Below, one piece after another: positions 17,456 through 26,551 of a DNA stretch of 64,000 nucleotides. The stretch comes from Verrucomicrobiales bacterium (GTDB lineage Bacteria > Verrucomicrobiota > Verrucomicrobiia > Limisphaerales > J093): assembly GCA_024233215.1 (NCBI GenBank), contig JACKPW010000019.1, forward strand, positions 1 through 64,000. The letters are read 5' to 3'. The notes below the pieces were generated by a model. The model saw only the letters and a list, made by a program, of their open reading frames with translations, searched no databases and was not told the origin of the DNA. Position 1 is the first letter of the stretch, and every line of letters starts with the position of its first letter. The translations under genes and the position numbers were made by a program.

Positions 17456-19780
17456 ATGACGATATATCGGCCTCACACCCGGACTGCCCCGATCCCGCGA
17501 CTTGCCCACCCGCTCTGTCTTGGCGGGCTTTGTCTTCTCCTGGGCGCTGTCGCCGCGGAACCCGGCGACGCACGGCGCGACGGCCTCAGCCTCGACCGCA
17601 TCTTTGCGGGGGAATTCAATGCCGCAGGTTACGACGCACGGTGGGCGCCTGAAGGGGCCGGCTACCTGCGGTTCGAGGACGCCAAATCCGGGCATGGCAG
17701 GGACCTCGTTCGTTACGACGCCGCCACCGGCCGGCGCGAGGTCCTCGTCCAGGGGCAGTGGTTCATCCCCCCGGGCCGGGAATCACCGCTGGGCATCGAA
17801 CACTACGACCTTTCCCCGGACGGATCCCGGCTGTTGATCTACACGAACAGCCGCCGGGTCTGGCGTCAGAACACCCGCGGCGACTACTGGTTGCTGGATG
17901 TCAGCAGCCACGAACTGAGGAAGCTCGGAGGCGACGCCCCGGAGTCGTCGATGATGTTCGCCGCGTTCTCGCCCGACGGCACCAGGGTGGCTTTTGTGCG
18001 GGAACACAACCTGTGCGTCCAGAACCTCGGTGACATGACGATTGTCCAACTCACCACCGACGGCGACGAGCACCACATCAACGGCACGTTTGACTGGGTC
18101 TATGAGGAGGAACTGGACCTCCGCAAGGGCTTCGAGTGGAGCCCCGACAGCCGGTGGCTGGCTTTCTGGCAGATCGACACCACGCACGTCCGCGAGTTCG
18201 TCCTGGTGAACAATACGGACGGTCTCTACCCGGAGATCACCCGGTTTCCCTATCCGAAAACCGGCGAGACCAACCCATCGGCCCGGGCAGGCGTGGTATC
18301 GGCCGGTGGCGGCAAAACCGAGTGGATCGACCTGCCCGGGGATCCGCGCGAACATTACCTTGCGCGGATGAGCTGGGTCGAGAAGCCGCAGGACCTGGTC
18401 ATTCAGCAGCTCGACCGGCGCCAACACACCAACCAGGTTTGGATCGCCTCACCCGGCGCTGAATCGCCCCACCGGTTCTTCGCGGAGACAGACGAGGCCT
18501 GGGTGGACGTCCGCGACGATGCCGTCTGGTTCGACGACGACCGGAAGCTGCTCTGGCTCAGTGAACGCGATGGCTGGCGGCACGCGTATTCAATCGCCCG
18601 GGAGAACGGCAAAGCCCATCGGTTGACCCGGGGCAACTACGACGTGATCGACGTGCTGGGACTGGACGAGGCCAAGGGCTTGTTCTACTTCACCGCCTCC
18701 CCGAAGAACGCCACCGAACAATACCTCTTCCGGGCCCCGCTCAAGGGCGGGAAGGCGCGACGGGTCACCCCCAAGGACCAACCCGGGACACACAGCTACA
18801 GCCTTTCACCCGATCGCCAATGGGCCATTCACACCTGGTCGCGGTTCGATGTGCCGCCGCTGGTGGAGTTGATCAATCTGCCCGATCACAAGCGGAAGAC
18901 GCTGTTCGAGGACAACGAGAAGCTCATGAAGCAGCTCGCCGACCTGCCGCCGGTTCAGACGGAGTTCTTCCAGGTGCCGACCGGGGAGGGCGCGGTGCTC
19001 GATGGCTGGCGGATCATGCCGCCGGATTTCGATGCCGCAAAACGGTATCCCGTCCTCTTCCACGTCTATGGGGAACCGGCCGGGCAGACCGTGTTGAACC
19101 GTTGGGGCGGTCGCAACGCGATGTGGCACCGCTTCCTCGCCGAGCAGGGATACGTGGTGATGAGCATCGACAACCGCGGCACGCCCGCCCCCAAGGGCCG
19201 CGAGTGGCGCAAGTCCATCTACGGGCAGGTCGGCATCCTGGCGTCTGCGGATCAGGCGGCGGCGCTGGAGGCCATCCGGGAACGCTGGCCGTGGGTGGAC
19301 AGCGCACGCATCGGCATCTGGGGTTGGAGCGGCGGCGGCTCAATGACGCTGAACGCCCTGCTGCGTTATCCGGACCGGTATCAGATGGGCATGGCCGTCG
19401 CCCCCGTGCCAAACATGCGGCTCTATGACACCATCTACCAGGAACGCTACATGGGCCTGCCCGGCGAGAACCCGGAGGGTTACCTGAAGGGCTCACCGCT
19501 CACCTTCGCCGGCCAACTCAAGGGCGACCTGCTCCTCGTCCACGGGACCGGCGACGACAACGTTCACTACCAGGGGGTGGAGGCATTGATCAACGAGTTG
19601 GTGGCCTACGACAAACCCTTCTCGATGATGGCCTATCCGAACCGCACCCACAGCATCCGCGAAGGCCCCGGCACCAGCCGGCATCTGTTTGAATTGCTGA
19701 CCCGCTATCTGACGGAACACCTGCCAGCGGGACCGGGCGACAGTCTCGCGGGGGAAGTCAAGGGACCCCACGCGCCGTAA
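17456..19780 (+). CDS. Prolyl oligopeptidase-family S9 peptidase (DPP-IV-like), exported
   Basis: Of 774 aa from the ATG at 17456. The N-terminal basic and hydrophobic segment (LAHPLCLGGLCLLLGAVAAE) is a likely signal peptide. Residues about 60-510 form the DPP-IV N-terminal beta-propeller, including the double-Glu region FDWVYEEELDL that binds the substrate amino-terminus in DPP-IV enzymes. The alpha/beta-hydrolase domain carries the nucleophile in GWSGGGS (Ser about 625), the acid in HGTGDDNVH (Asp about 700/701) and the histidine in NRTHSI (about 732). These features predict a periplasmic aminodipeptidase that removes X-Pro or X-Ala dipeptides in peptide scavenging. It appears monocistronic. 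Confidence 0.92.
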   Translation: MTIYRPHTRTAPIPRLAHPLCLGGLCLLLGAVAAEPGDARRDGLSLDRIFAGEFNAAGYDARWAPEGAGYLRFEDAKSGHGRDLVRYDAATGRREVLVQGQWFIPPGRESPLGIEHYDLSPDGSRLLIYTNSRRVWRQNTRGDYWLLDVSSHELRKLGGDAPESSMMFAAFSPDGTRVAFVREHNLCVQNLGDMTIVQLTTDGDEHHINGTFDWVYEEELDLRKGFEWSPDSRWLAFWQIDTTHVREFVLVNNTDGLYPEITRFPYPKTGETNPSARAGVVSAGGGKTEWIDLPGDPREHYLARMSWVEKPQDLVIQQLDRRQHTNQVWIASPGAESPHRFFAETDEAWVDVRDDAVWFDDDRKLLWLSERDGWRHAYSIARENGKAHRLTRGNYDVIDVLGLDEAKGLFYFTASPKNATEQYLFRAPLKGGKARRVTPKDQPGTHSYSLSPDRQWAIHTWSRFDVPPLVELINLPDHKRKTLFEDNEKLMKQLADLPPVQTEFFQVPTGEGAVLDGWRIMPPDFDAAKRYPVLFHVYGEPAGQTVLNRWGGRNAMWHRFLAEQGYVVMSIDNRGTPAPKGREWRKSIYGQVGILASADQAAALEAIRERWPWVDSARIGIWGWSGGGSMTLNALLRYPDRYQMGMAVAPVPNMRLYDTIYQERYMGLPGENPEGYLKGSPLTFAGQLKGDLLLVHGTGDDNVHYQGVEALINELVAYDKPFSMMAYPNRTHSIREGPGTSRHLFELLTRYLTEHLPAGPGDSLAGEVKGPHAP

Positions 19781-19886
19781 GCCGGGAGAACCACGGCACA
19801 TTGCGTGGCGCAGGTTTCCAGCACGGGGCGGAAACCCGGGCGGCTGAGTGGACAAGACCGTTGGTTCCCGTGCTGACTGCGGGGCG

Positions 19887-19930
19887 AAAGCGGCGATTTC
19901 GATCGCGCGCACTCCAGGACGCTTCGCGCA
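19887..19930 (-). repeat. Third copy of dispersed repeat family B
   Basis: It starts AAAGCGGCGATTTCGATCG and continues CGCACTCCAGGACGCTTCGCG, closely matching 17265-17307. It lies between two convergent genes, downstream of the S9 peptidase. Confidence 0.55.
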
Positions 19931-19967
19931 ATCTGCCCCCCCTCGGCGCCCCCCCACTGAGGAGGGT

Positions 19968-20441
19968 TCACCAAAGGAACGAGCGTTCCTCGTCAAGCAA
20001 CTCGCTGCCGTCCCAAAGCGTCACGCGCCAGGCCACCGGATCCCCGGCCTCGCGCAAAGCCGTCTCCCCCACCAGCAGCCCTGACCAGCGCCCCCAGAAA
20101 GGCGGATCCTTCACCGTCTCCGTCACCACGAGGGGTTCATCCATCGACCGCCCCATCGTGCGCACCTGCACCTCCAACCGGTATTCCGGGTCCCCCTTTC
20201 GCGACGCCCGCCAATGCACATCGTAACGCAGGCCGCCGCGTTCCTCGGGGTGGTCACGCAGGTGGGCCTGGTAGGCGTCGCGCTCGAACAGGCTGGCCGA
20301 AAGCGCGTGCCTCCCCTGCTGATCGAGCCAGTGCGGCAGCACCTTGGTGATGTTGCCGCCGCTCCTGCCGGTCGAACAGGCGGTCAGACTCACCAAGGCG
20401 AGGCCAAGCAAAATCACCACGAATCGGTGCATGGACCGCAT
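19968..20441 (-). CDS. Small predicted lipoprotein
   Basis: Of 157 aa from the ATG at 20441 (the ATG at 20432 is also possible). A short basic N-terminus, a hydrophobic core (FVVILLGLALVSLTAC) and a lipobox LTAC give a clear lipoprotein signal with the cysteine at about residue 22. The mature part has alternating beta-like stretches (YRLEVQVRTMG, DEPLVVTETVKDP, VAWRVTLWDGSELLDEERSFLW). The family is not recognised, and no catalytic motif is visible. It is convergent with the S9 peptidase gene and has no same-strand neighbour nearby. Confidence 0.72.
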   Translation of the reverse strand: MRSMHRFVVILLGLALVSLTACSTGRSGGNITKVLPHWLDQQGRHALSASLFERDAYQAHLRDHPEERGGLRYDVHWRASRKGDPEYRLEVQVRTMGRSMDEPLVVTETVKDPPFWGRWSGLLVGETALREAGDPVAWRVTLWDGSELLDEERSFLW

Positions 20442-20869
20442 GTTGGCGCCCCCCAGTCGCCGGCGCAACGGCAAAGGCCATCACAGCCGAACCCCCACGG
20501 CGATATGTCCCAGGGGGCGGATGGCCATTCTCCCCATGAACCGTCAACCGCCAACGGAGGGCCGAGTTACACGAGGCCCTGACTTGATTCAAGGGACTCG
20601 CGGAGCTCGTCCCTCCAAGGAGGGTTCAGGGTCCCATTGCATGTGCGATCGCAAAAGGGGGCTCCCCATGAAGCGAGCGACGGGGTCAGTACTGCATCTG
20701 TTGGCGGCGCTCCCTCCGCCAATAGTGAGGACTGACCGCAGAGCGGCCCCCAGGTTCAAGGGCACCGTGCGCGCGAGGAGGTTGCCGGGCGGTCCCATTT
20801 TGTCGCCCGCGTGCCGGCTACGAGGGCTGCTCGACAAATCTCGGCCCCGACCCGACAATTTGCCGAAAC
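20442..20869. other. Gene-free gap with a REP-like hairpin (family C copy)
   Basis: No gene is supported. At 20685-20736 a hairpin-forming sequence runs from GTCAGT to ACTGAC, with inner stem TTGGCGG/CCGCCAA around GCTCCCT. Part of it (20701-20740) matches 161-200. Confidence 0.55.
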
Positions 20870-21907
20870 ATGAACATCCGGTGTCACCTTGTCGTGGGTC
20901 TCTCCCTGGGACTCGTCCTGTCGCTCCCGCACTGCCGGGCCGAACTCCTGTTGGAATACACCTTTGACGATTCAGGACCCTCCACCCAGGCGACGGAACG
21001 TGCTCTCCGCGGGTTTCCCTTGCAGTTCGAGAACCAGGACGGCTCCCCGGCGGACTGGCATGGGGCCCCGGGAAGCGGCGTCTCGGGCCGGTCGGAGGAC
21101 CGGGCCTTTGACAACACCGCCTCCACCGGGATGGGGACTGGCAGCGAAGGAGGGCGGGCTCACGGGAAACCCGTCGGGTTGGAACCGATGGACTCCATCA
21201 CTCTCAGCGGCTGGTTCCGCACAGTGGATCAGTCGCTCGGGGTCTTTGCCCGTCTCGTATGGTGGGATTTCAGAAGGCAGGTCTACTCCTATCCCGACGC
21301 CGGCCTGCACTTCGCGATTGATACAGGTGTGTACGTGGGCTCCGACGCGGCCTACACCGAAGTAAACGAATGGGTGTTCTGGGCGGTGACCTACGACGGC
21401 ACACAGAATGCCGATAACGTGAAGTTCTGGAAGGGTACGCGAGACACAGGCGTCAGCCTGGTTTCGACCAGATCGTTACCGGCGGGCCAGTTCGCCGCCG
21501 ATTACCCCGATTTCATGATCGGCAACAACGACCCGGATTCCAGCCCCACCCAACCCCTTGACGGTTGGATCGACAACGTCCGACTGCACGGCGGAGACGG
21601 CAATAGCGGCATCCTCGGCGAAAGCGAACTGGAGGCCCTTCGCGCGCAGGACGTCGCCGGCGACCTCCCGCCCATTCGCATCCGGACGGAACTCGAAGTC
21701 AGCCTGGAAAGCGGTCCCCCGGCCGGGCTCACGTTCGGATGGTGGACGATCGAAGGCCACGACTATCAACTGCAGGAATCGGCGAACCTGTCCACGTGGA
21801 GCGACGTGGCGGCCATCGCCACCGCCGGCGACGGCACGCGCCAGGAACGGTCGCTGACCCCGTTGCCCACATCCCCGAGATTCTACCGTTTGAAGGTCTC
21901 GAGGTAA
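20870..21907 (+). CDS. Secreted LamG/concanavalin A-like lectin-domain protein
   Basis: Of 345 aa. The signal peptide (CHLVVGLSLGLVLSLPHCRA) is followed by a LamG/ConA-like jelly-roll domain at about residues 25-245. Signatures include LLEYTFDDSG at the start, DSITLSGWFR in the middle, FWAVTYDGTQ, and the closing LDGWIDNVRLHGG. The C-terminal 80 residues form a second beta domain of the type seen in the LVIVD/Ig protein upstream, ending SPRFYRLKVSR. Such proteins bind carbohydrate or serve as display modules; none of the residues suggests catalysis. No PEP-CTERM motif is visible. It is followed by tyrS with a 42-bp gap, probably fortuitous. Confidence 0.8.
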   Translation: MNIRCHLVVGLSLGLVLSLPHCRAELLLEYTFDDSGPSTQATERALRGFPLQFENQDGSPADWHGAPGSGVSGRSEDRAFDNTASTGMGTGSEGGRAHGKPVGLEPMDSITLSGWFRTVDQSLGVFARLVWWDFRRQVYSYPDAGLHFAIDTGVYVGSDAAYTEVNEWVFWAVTYDGTQNADNVKFWKGTRDTGVSLVSTRSLPAGQFAADYPDFMIGNNDPDSSPTQPLDGWIDNVRLHGGDGNSGILGESELEALRAQDVAGDLPPIRIRTELEVSLESGPPAGLTFGWWTIEGHDYQLQESANLSTWSDVAAIATAGDGTRQERSLTPLPTSPRFYRLKVSR

Positions 21908-21949
21908 TTCCTTGAGCCAGACCCCCCGGCCGCGCTAACTACCCGGCGC

Positions 21950-23230
21950 ATGGACATACTCGCAGAGCTGAAATGGCGTGGGTTGTTGGCGGATTGCACC
22001 GACGAGTCCGGACTGGCAAAACGTCTCGCCGGGGGACCGGTCACACTTTACTGCGGCTTCGACCCCACGGCGGACAGCCTGCATGTCGGCAACCTCGTCC
22101 CCCTGCTCGCGCTGCGTCGTTTCCAGCTTGCCGGGCATAACCCCATCGCCCTCGCCGGCGGCGCCACCGGCCTCATCGGCGACCCCAGCGGCAAGACCCA
22201 GGAACGACAGTTGCTGACCTCCGAACGGCTCGATCACAACATCGCCGCGGTGAAGGGCCAACTTTCCCGATTGCTCGACTTCGAGACCCGCGAAAACCCC
22301 GCCCGACTGCTGGACAACGCCGACTGGTTCCGCCCGATCACTTTCCTGGACTTCCTGCGCGACGTCGGAAAGCACTTCACGGTGAACATGATGGTCGCCA
22401 AGGAAAGCGTACGCGCCCGCATGGAAGATCGGGAGGTCGGCATCAGTTACACCGAGTTCAGTTACATGCTGCTGCAGGCTTACGACTTCTTCCACCTGCG
22501 CGACAAGCTGGGCTGCGAACTCCAGATCGGCGGCAGCGACCAGTGGGGCAACATCACCGCCGGCGGCGACCTCTGTCGGAAGAAACTTAACGCGACCGTT
22601 TACGGCCTCACCCTGCCCCTCATCACCAACGCGGACGGCACCAAGTTCGGCAAGACCGAGGCCGGGGCCGTCTGGCTCGACCCCGCCCGCACCAGCGTCT
22701 ATCGCTTCTACCAGTTCTGGGTCCGGACGGATGACCGCGATGTGCTTCGCTACCTGCAGTATTTCACCTTCCTGAGCCGCGAGGAGGTCGAGGAACTGGG
22801 CCGACATCACGCGGCCCGGCCTGAAGCCCGCACCGCCCACAAGGCGTTGGCCCGTGCCGTGACCCATCTGATCCATGGTGAAGCCGCGACGGAAGAGGCC
22901 GTCAAGGCGAGCGACATCCTGTTCGGCGGGAGCCTGGAGGGGATCGGCGAATCGAGCTTCAAGGAGATCGCGGGGGAGGTGCCGACCTGTCGGGTCGCAC
23001 GCGCCGAAATCGGCCCGGACGGCATCGGGTTGCTGGATCTGCTGACCCTTGCCCTGCTCTGTCCCAGCAAGGGGCAGGCCCGCAAGGACGTCCAGGGAGG
23101 CGGCATCTACGTCAACAACCTCCGCCAGGAGGATCCGCAACGCGTGCTCCCACCGGACGAGTTCCTGTTCGGGAGGTATCTCCTGCTGCGCAAGGGCAAA
23201 CGGAACTACGCCGTGGTTGAACTTGCGTAG
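21950..23230 (+). CDS. tyrS: Tyrosine--tRNA ligase
   Basis: Of 426 aa, the normal length for bacterial TyrRS. The class I motifs are visible: HIGH-like HVGN in TADSLHVGNLVPLL, the tyrosine-binding CGFDPT, the SDQWGN segment, and KFGKT as the KMSKS equivalent. A C-terminal S4-type RNA-binding domain follows (GQARKDVQGGGIYVNN). The enzyme charges tRNA-Tyr with tyrosine and is essential. The ATG at 21950 gives the expected start (MDILAELKWRGLL). No T-box or other leader is evident in the short upstream gap. Confidence 0.95.
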   Translation: MDILAELKWRGLLADCTDESGLAKRLAGGPVTLYCGFDPTADSLHVGNLVPLLALRRFQLAGHNPIALAGGATGLIGDPSGKTQERQLLTSERLDHNIAAVKGQLSRLLDFETRENPARLLDNADWFRPITFLDFLRDVGKHFTVNMMVAKESVRARMEDREVGISYTEFSYMLLQAYDFFHLRDKLGCELQIGGSDQWGNITAGGDLCRKKLNATVYGLTLPLITNADGTKFGKTEAGAVWLDPARTSVYRFYQFWVRTDDRDVLRYLQYFTFLSREEVEELGRHHAARPEARTAHKALARAVTHLIHGEAATEEAVKASDILFGGSLEGIGESSFKEIAGEVPTCRVARAEIGPDGIGLLDLLTLALLCPSKGQARKDVQGGGIYVNNLRQEDPQRVLPPDEFLFGRYLLLRKGKRNYAVVELA

Positions 23231-23313
23231 TCTCCCTGCCCCGACCGGACGCCACGTTCCCCCGGGATTGCCTCACACTTCACACTGCCACGGGGTTCCA
23301 GGAGGGGTAAGCC

Positions 23314-24030
23314 TCACGCCTCGGAGTCCATCCAAGGATTCAGAATGTCCCGCAATTGCCGACGGGCACGATACAGCTTGGTCTCGATCGCCTTCGGCGT
23401 AGTATCCAGTACCCCGGCCGCCTCAGGCACCGAAAGTCCCTCCCACTCGCAGAGCACCACCACCTCCCGCAACGGCAACGGGAGGCCGTCAACCGCCGCC
23501 CGGACCGCGGCCGCCCGCTCCTCCCGCAAGAGAGCGGCAGCCGGGGTGACCGGCTCACCGCCGCCACCCGCCGACACCGGAAGTCCCTCATCGAGTGCCG
23601 TCTCGGGATGCCGCGAACGCCAGCGGAAGTGATTCCGGGCCAGATTGCCCGCGATCGTGTAAAGCCAGGACGTGAAACGCCGATCCGGGTTGAAACGGTC
23701 CTTCGCGCGATAAACCCGGGCGAAGGTCTCCTGGGCCAGATCGTTCGCGTCCTCAACGTTTGACAGCAACCGGACGAGGAAGTTGAAGACGCGGCCGGCA
23801 TGCCGCTCCATCAGGTCGTCCAACGCCCGGTCCACGCCCGCCCCAAGCCGCGCCATGTCCACCCGGTCGAGCGCATCCGTGTCGGAATCACCGTGGGACC
23901 TCGTGGCAGCCGGCATCAGAAGGCCCGGATCCTCGCCCCTGCTGCCGGAGACCGCGGAGGGAGCCCCCTCAGGTTGGCTGCTGCCTGGCTGGAGAGGATT
24001 CTCAGACACGCTCTCAGTGGTGGGCTCCAT
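23314..24030 (-). CDS. ECF-type RNA polymerase sigma factor (CnrH-like position)
   Basis: Of 238 aa. Sigma region 2 (RHAGRVFNFLVRLLSNVEDANDLAQ, then FTSWLYTIAGNLARNHFRW) and region 4 (LPLPLREVVVLCEWEGLSVPE, then ETKLYRARRQLRDIL) are complete. The first about 75 residues are a charged extension, longer than usual for ECF factors. It is the last of three overlapping minus-strand genes: the sensor ends 17 bp inside it. The order membrane anti-sigma, metal sensor, ECF sigma matches cnrYXH of Cupriavidus. Predicted role: transcription of the divergent efflux genes and of its own operon after metal binding by the sensor. The cognate promoter was not identified. Confidence 0.88.
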   Translation of the reverse strand: MEPTTESVSENPLQPGSSQPEGAPSAVSGSRGEDPGLLMPAATRSHGDSDTDALDRVDMARLGAGVDRALDDLMERHAGRVFNFLVRLLSNVEDANDLAQETFARVYRAKDRFNPDRRFTSWLYTIAGNLARNHFRWRSRHPETALDEGLPVSAGGGGEPVTPAAALLREERAAAVRAAVDGLPLPLREVVVLCEWEGLSVPEAAGVLDTTPKAIETKLYRARRQLRDILNPWMDSEA

Positions 24031-24550
24031 GCCCGTGTGCTGCCGAATCCTCCGTCAGGCTGGTCGACATCCGCTGTTCGATTGCCTCGTGCGAACCGAT
24101 GGTGAGACGCTCCATCTCCATCAGGTAGGCCGCACCCTGTTCGGGAGGCAGGGCGTCGGCGACCTCCTGAAAGTGCCGCAACATCCCCGCCTGACACTTC
24201 GCCCGCCAGCGCCCGATCTCCGCCAGGGCCGCTTCGATGGCGGGGTCCGCCAGGTCGCCCGCGGCCAGCAACCCCTCGAGGCGGCCCTTCGCCGCGGCGA
24301 TTTCCTGACAGTATTCCGCGCACCGCGGCAGATAGGCATCGTGCAGCGCCCGGATCTTCTGCATGCGCTCGGGCACGATGTGGAACCGGTGTTGCAGCCA
24401 GGCGAGATCATCAGTGGATTGGGCGGACCACTCCGCCCCAAGCCGCCCCCCCGCGTGCCAGGCTCCAACGAAAAGCACGCTGCCCACCGCGGCTGTCACC
24501 GACAACAGCAGCCATGCCTGCCAGAGCGGTCGCCGCGCCATCCCCTTCAT
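24014..24550 (-). CDS. Membrane-anchored metal-sensor protein (CnrX-like)
   Basis: Of 178 aa. It has one N-terminal membrane helix (WQAWLLLSVTAAVGSVLFVGAW) and a periplasmic helical domain with charged and Met-containing segments (LQHRFHIVPERMQKIRALH, CQAGMLRHFQEVADALPPEQ) as in the CnrX/Spy-like heavy-metal-binding fold. The C-terminal tail is His-rich (AAHGHGAHH). The ATG overlaps the stop of the anti-sigma-like gene by 4 bp, and the end overlaps the sigma gene, so all three are probably coupled. In the CnrYXH system this protein binds Ni/Co and relays the signal to the membrane anti-sigma. The metal sensed here cannot be read from the sequence. Confidence 0.8.
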   Translation of the reverse strand: MKGMARRPLWQAWLLLSVTAAVGSVLFVGAWHAGGRLGAEWSAQSTDDLAWLQHRFHIVPERMQKIRALHDAYLPRCAEYCQEIAAAKGRLEGLLAAGDLADPAIEAALAEIGRWRAKCQAGMLRHFQEVADALPPEQGAAYLMEMERLTIGSHEAIEQRMSTSLTEDSAAHGHGAHH

Positions 24551-24882
24551 TGAATCACCTGGGGCGCCACCAGCGCCAGGTAGCGGGCCTGCGCCTGGGA
24601 GTCGGCGTGCCGATGTTCTGCCACGGCACCCAACACGCCGCCCAGCGCCAGCATCACGCTCGCTGCCACCAGGGCTTGGCGCGGTCGCCACAGGAACTCC
24701 AGCAGGTGCCAAAGCCACGGGCCCGTCACGGACCCGGCCTCCGCCGCAGCGTGCTCCACCCGTCGCCAGACGCCATTTCGGAAACCCGGCGGGAGTTCGG
24801 ACGTCGGACGACCCGCCAGCAGGAGACCCCTTAGTTGGCCAGGATCGTCGCGTTCACCAGGATGCATCTTGCCGTTCTGCAT
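24547..24882 (-). CDS. Small membrane protein in anti-sigma position (CnrY-like)
   Basis: Of 111 aa from the ATG at 24882 (the ATG at 24867 also fits). It has a soluble N-terminal half (HPGERDDPGQLRGLLLAGRP, then FRNGVWRRVEHAA) and one membrane helix (ALVAASVMLALGGVLGAVA) at about residues 73-91. The plan, a short cytoplasmic region before one helix, is that of CnrY-type anti-sigma factors that hold an ECF sigma at the membrane. Sequence similarity is too weak to call by eye, so the assignment rests on architecture and on its first place in the trio. Confidence 0.7.
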   Translation of the reverse strand: MQNGKMHPGERDDPGQLRGLLLAGRPTSELPPGFRNGVWRRVEHAAAEAGSVTGPWLWHLLEFLWRPRQALVAASVMLALGGVLGAVAEHRHADSQAQARYLALVAPQVIQ

Positions 24883-25083
24883 AAGGGCTGCATTCAGACA
24901 TTTCGGCTCTACTACACCGCGCTGGGGACATTCCCGCACGCGAAATCGCAGAAAAGCCGGGCATTCCGCCCCCCCCCATCCGGAGACAATGAGTCCGAGG
25001 GAATCCGCACCGCCCGGGGTAATCCACACGGACGGAACGTCGGCGAGGCCGGTTCCATCTCAGCGCGATCAGACAGACAGACA
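24883..25083. promoter_or_regulatory. Divergent regulatory region between sigma trio and efflux operon
   Basis: The 201 bp between the two divergently read gene groups must hold promoters for both. A tetranucleotide run CAGACAGACAGA (25072-25083) abuts the ATG of the TolC-like gene. No clear -35/-10 pair was assigned. Confidence 0.5.
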
Positions 25084-26508
25084 ATGAACGACCTCACCGG
25101 CATCACCGGAACCTCATGCACGCCGCCCCCCCCCCGGCTTGGCATGGCAATCTTGATGGTGGCCCTGCTGACGTTGTCCGGCTGCCGTGGAGTTCGCTCC
25201 GGGGGTGAGGTCACCGCCCGCCGGAAACTCGACCAGGTCGCCACGGTCTACCGCCCTCATGACGTTCGCCCCGTACTTCCGGAACTGCACGCCGACTCCG
25301 GCCTCAGCAACTTCCTGGCGTACGCCCTGTTGAACCAGCCGGCGGTCGAAACCGCCTACCGGGAATGGCAGGCCTCGGTGGAACGGATCACCCTCGAACG
25401 TTCACTCCCCGACCCCTTGTTCGGTTTCCAGTCCGACATCACCGACATCGCCAAGATGCTGATGTTCGGCCTGTCGCAACAACTTCCGGGCCCCGGCAAG
25501 CTCAAGGCCCGCGCCGCGGTGGCCGGCGCCGTCAGCGAAGCCCGCTATTTCGCCTTTGAGAACGCCGTCCAGCAGACCGCCTTCACCTTGAAACGCTCGT
25601 TCTACGAACTCTTCTTTCTGGATGAGCAGATCGCGATCACCCGCAAGAACCGGCAGCTCCTTGAGGACCTCGAACAGATCGCCCGGGCGCGCAACGACGC
25701 CGGGAAAGTGACTCTTGAGGACGTGCTGCGCGCCCGCATCGCCCGTGACCAGGTCACCACCGACCTCACGAATCTCGAAGACTCCCGCCATCCCAGGATG
25801 GCCGCCTTCAAGGCCGCACTGGGGCTTGCCAGCACCGAGCCCGACCCGCCTGTGCCCAGCCGGCTGGAATCGACCCCGCTGAACGTCGACGAGGATCAAC
25901 TCCTCGAAATCGCCTTCAGCAACAATCCCCAACTGGCCGGGCTCGCAGCACAAATCCGCGCCGCCGAAGCCGGCATTTCACTCGCCTACAAGCAGAACGT
26001 CCCGGATTTCAGCCTCGGCGCGATGGCGGACGTGAAGTCCACCCCGGTGATGATCCGCCCGCTGCTGGGCATGACCCTGCCCCTCTGGCGGGACAAGGTG
26101 GCCGCCGGAATTGCCCAGGCCGAAGCCGAACGGCTCGCCTCCGGCTCCCGCCTCGACACGGCGAGAATCGCCCTGACCGTGGCCGTGGCGGAAAAGGCCT
26201 TCGCCTGGCGCCAGATTGGCCGGAATCTGGCCCTGCTGCAGGACCACCTCATCCCCCAGGCGGGCCTGTCGGTCGAGGTCGCCCGCGCGGGTTACCTCGC
26301 CGGCAACATCTCCTTCTTCAACCTGATCGAGGCCCAACGCCAGCGTCTCGCCTTCGAGCTGTCAGAGGTGGATGCCCGCACCCGCCGCGAGATCGTCCTG
26401 GCTGAGATGGGACTCCTCATCGCCGGAATCCCCCCGGAAGCAAACCCGCTGCAACCCCTCGTAAATACCACCACAAAACCGACTACTGACACCCATTCAA
26501 CCCCCTGA
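25084..26508 (+). CDS. TolC/CusC-like outer-membrane efflux lipoprotein
   Basis: Of 474 aa. The lipobox LSGCRG follows a hydrophobic signal (MAILMVALLTLSGC), so the outer-membrane channel should be lipid-anchored like CusC. The rest is the two-repeat outer-membrane-efflux fold of long helices and short beta segments (VETAYREWQASVERITLERS, IEAQRQRLAFELSEVD). It is the first gene of the metal efflux group. Two starts are possible: ATG 25084 and ATG 25144. A run of ten C residues at 25126-25135 lies between them, so slippage there would disrupt translation from the first start but not from the second. The second also puts the signal sequence right at the N-terminus. Confidence 0.85.
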   Translation: MNDLTGITGTSCTPPPPRLGMAILMVALLTLSGCRGVRSGGEVTARRKLDQVATVYRPHDVRPVLPELHADSGLSNFLAYALLNQPAVETAYREWQASVERITLERSLPDPLFGFQSDITDIAKMLMFGLSQQLPGPGKLKARAAVAGAVSEARYFAFENAVQQTAFTLKRSFYELFFLDEQIAITRKNRQLLEDLEQIARARNDAGKVTLEDVLRARIARDQVTTDLTNLEDSRHPRMAAFKAALGLASTEPDPPVPSRLESTPLNVDEDQLLEIAFSNNPQLAGLAAQIRAAEAGISLAYKQNVPDFSLGAMADVKSTPVMIRPLLGMTLPLWRDKVAAGIAQAEAERLASGSRLDTARIALTVAVAEKAFAWRQIGRNLALLQDHLIPQAGLSVEVARAGYLAGNISFFNLIEAQRQRLAFELSEVDARTRREIVLAEMGLLIAGIPPEANPLQPLVNTTTKPTTDTHSTP

Positions 26509-26551
26509 AATCAGATGCACTTTTCATTTGCACAAGCGGACTTGATTCCCT

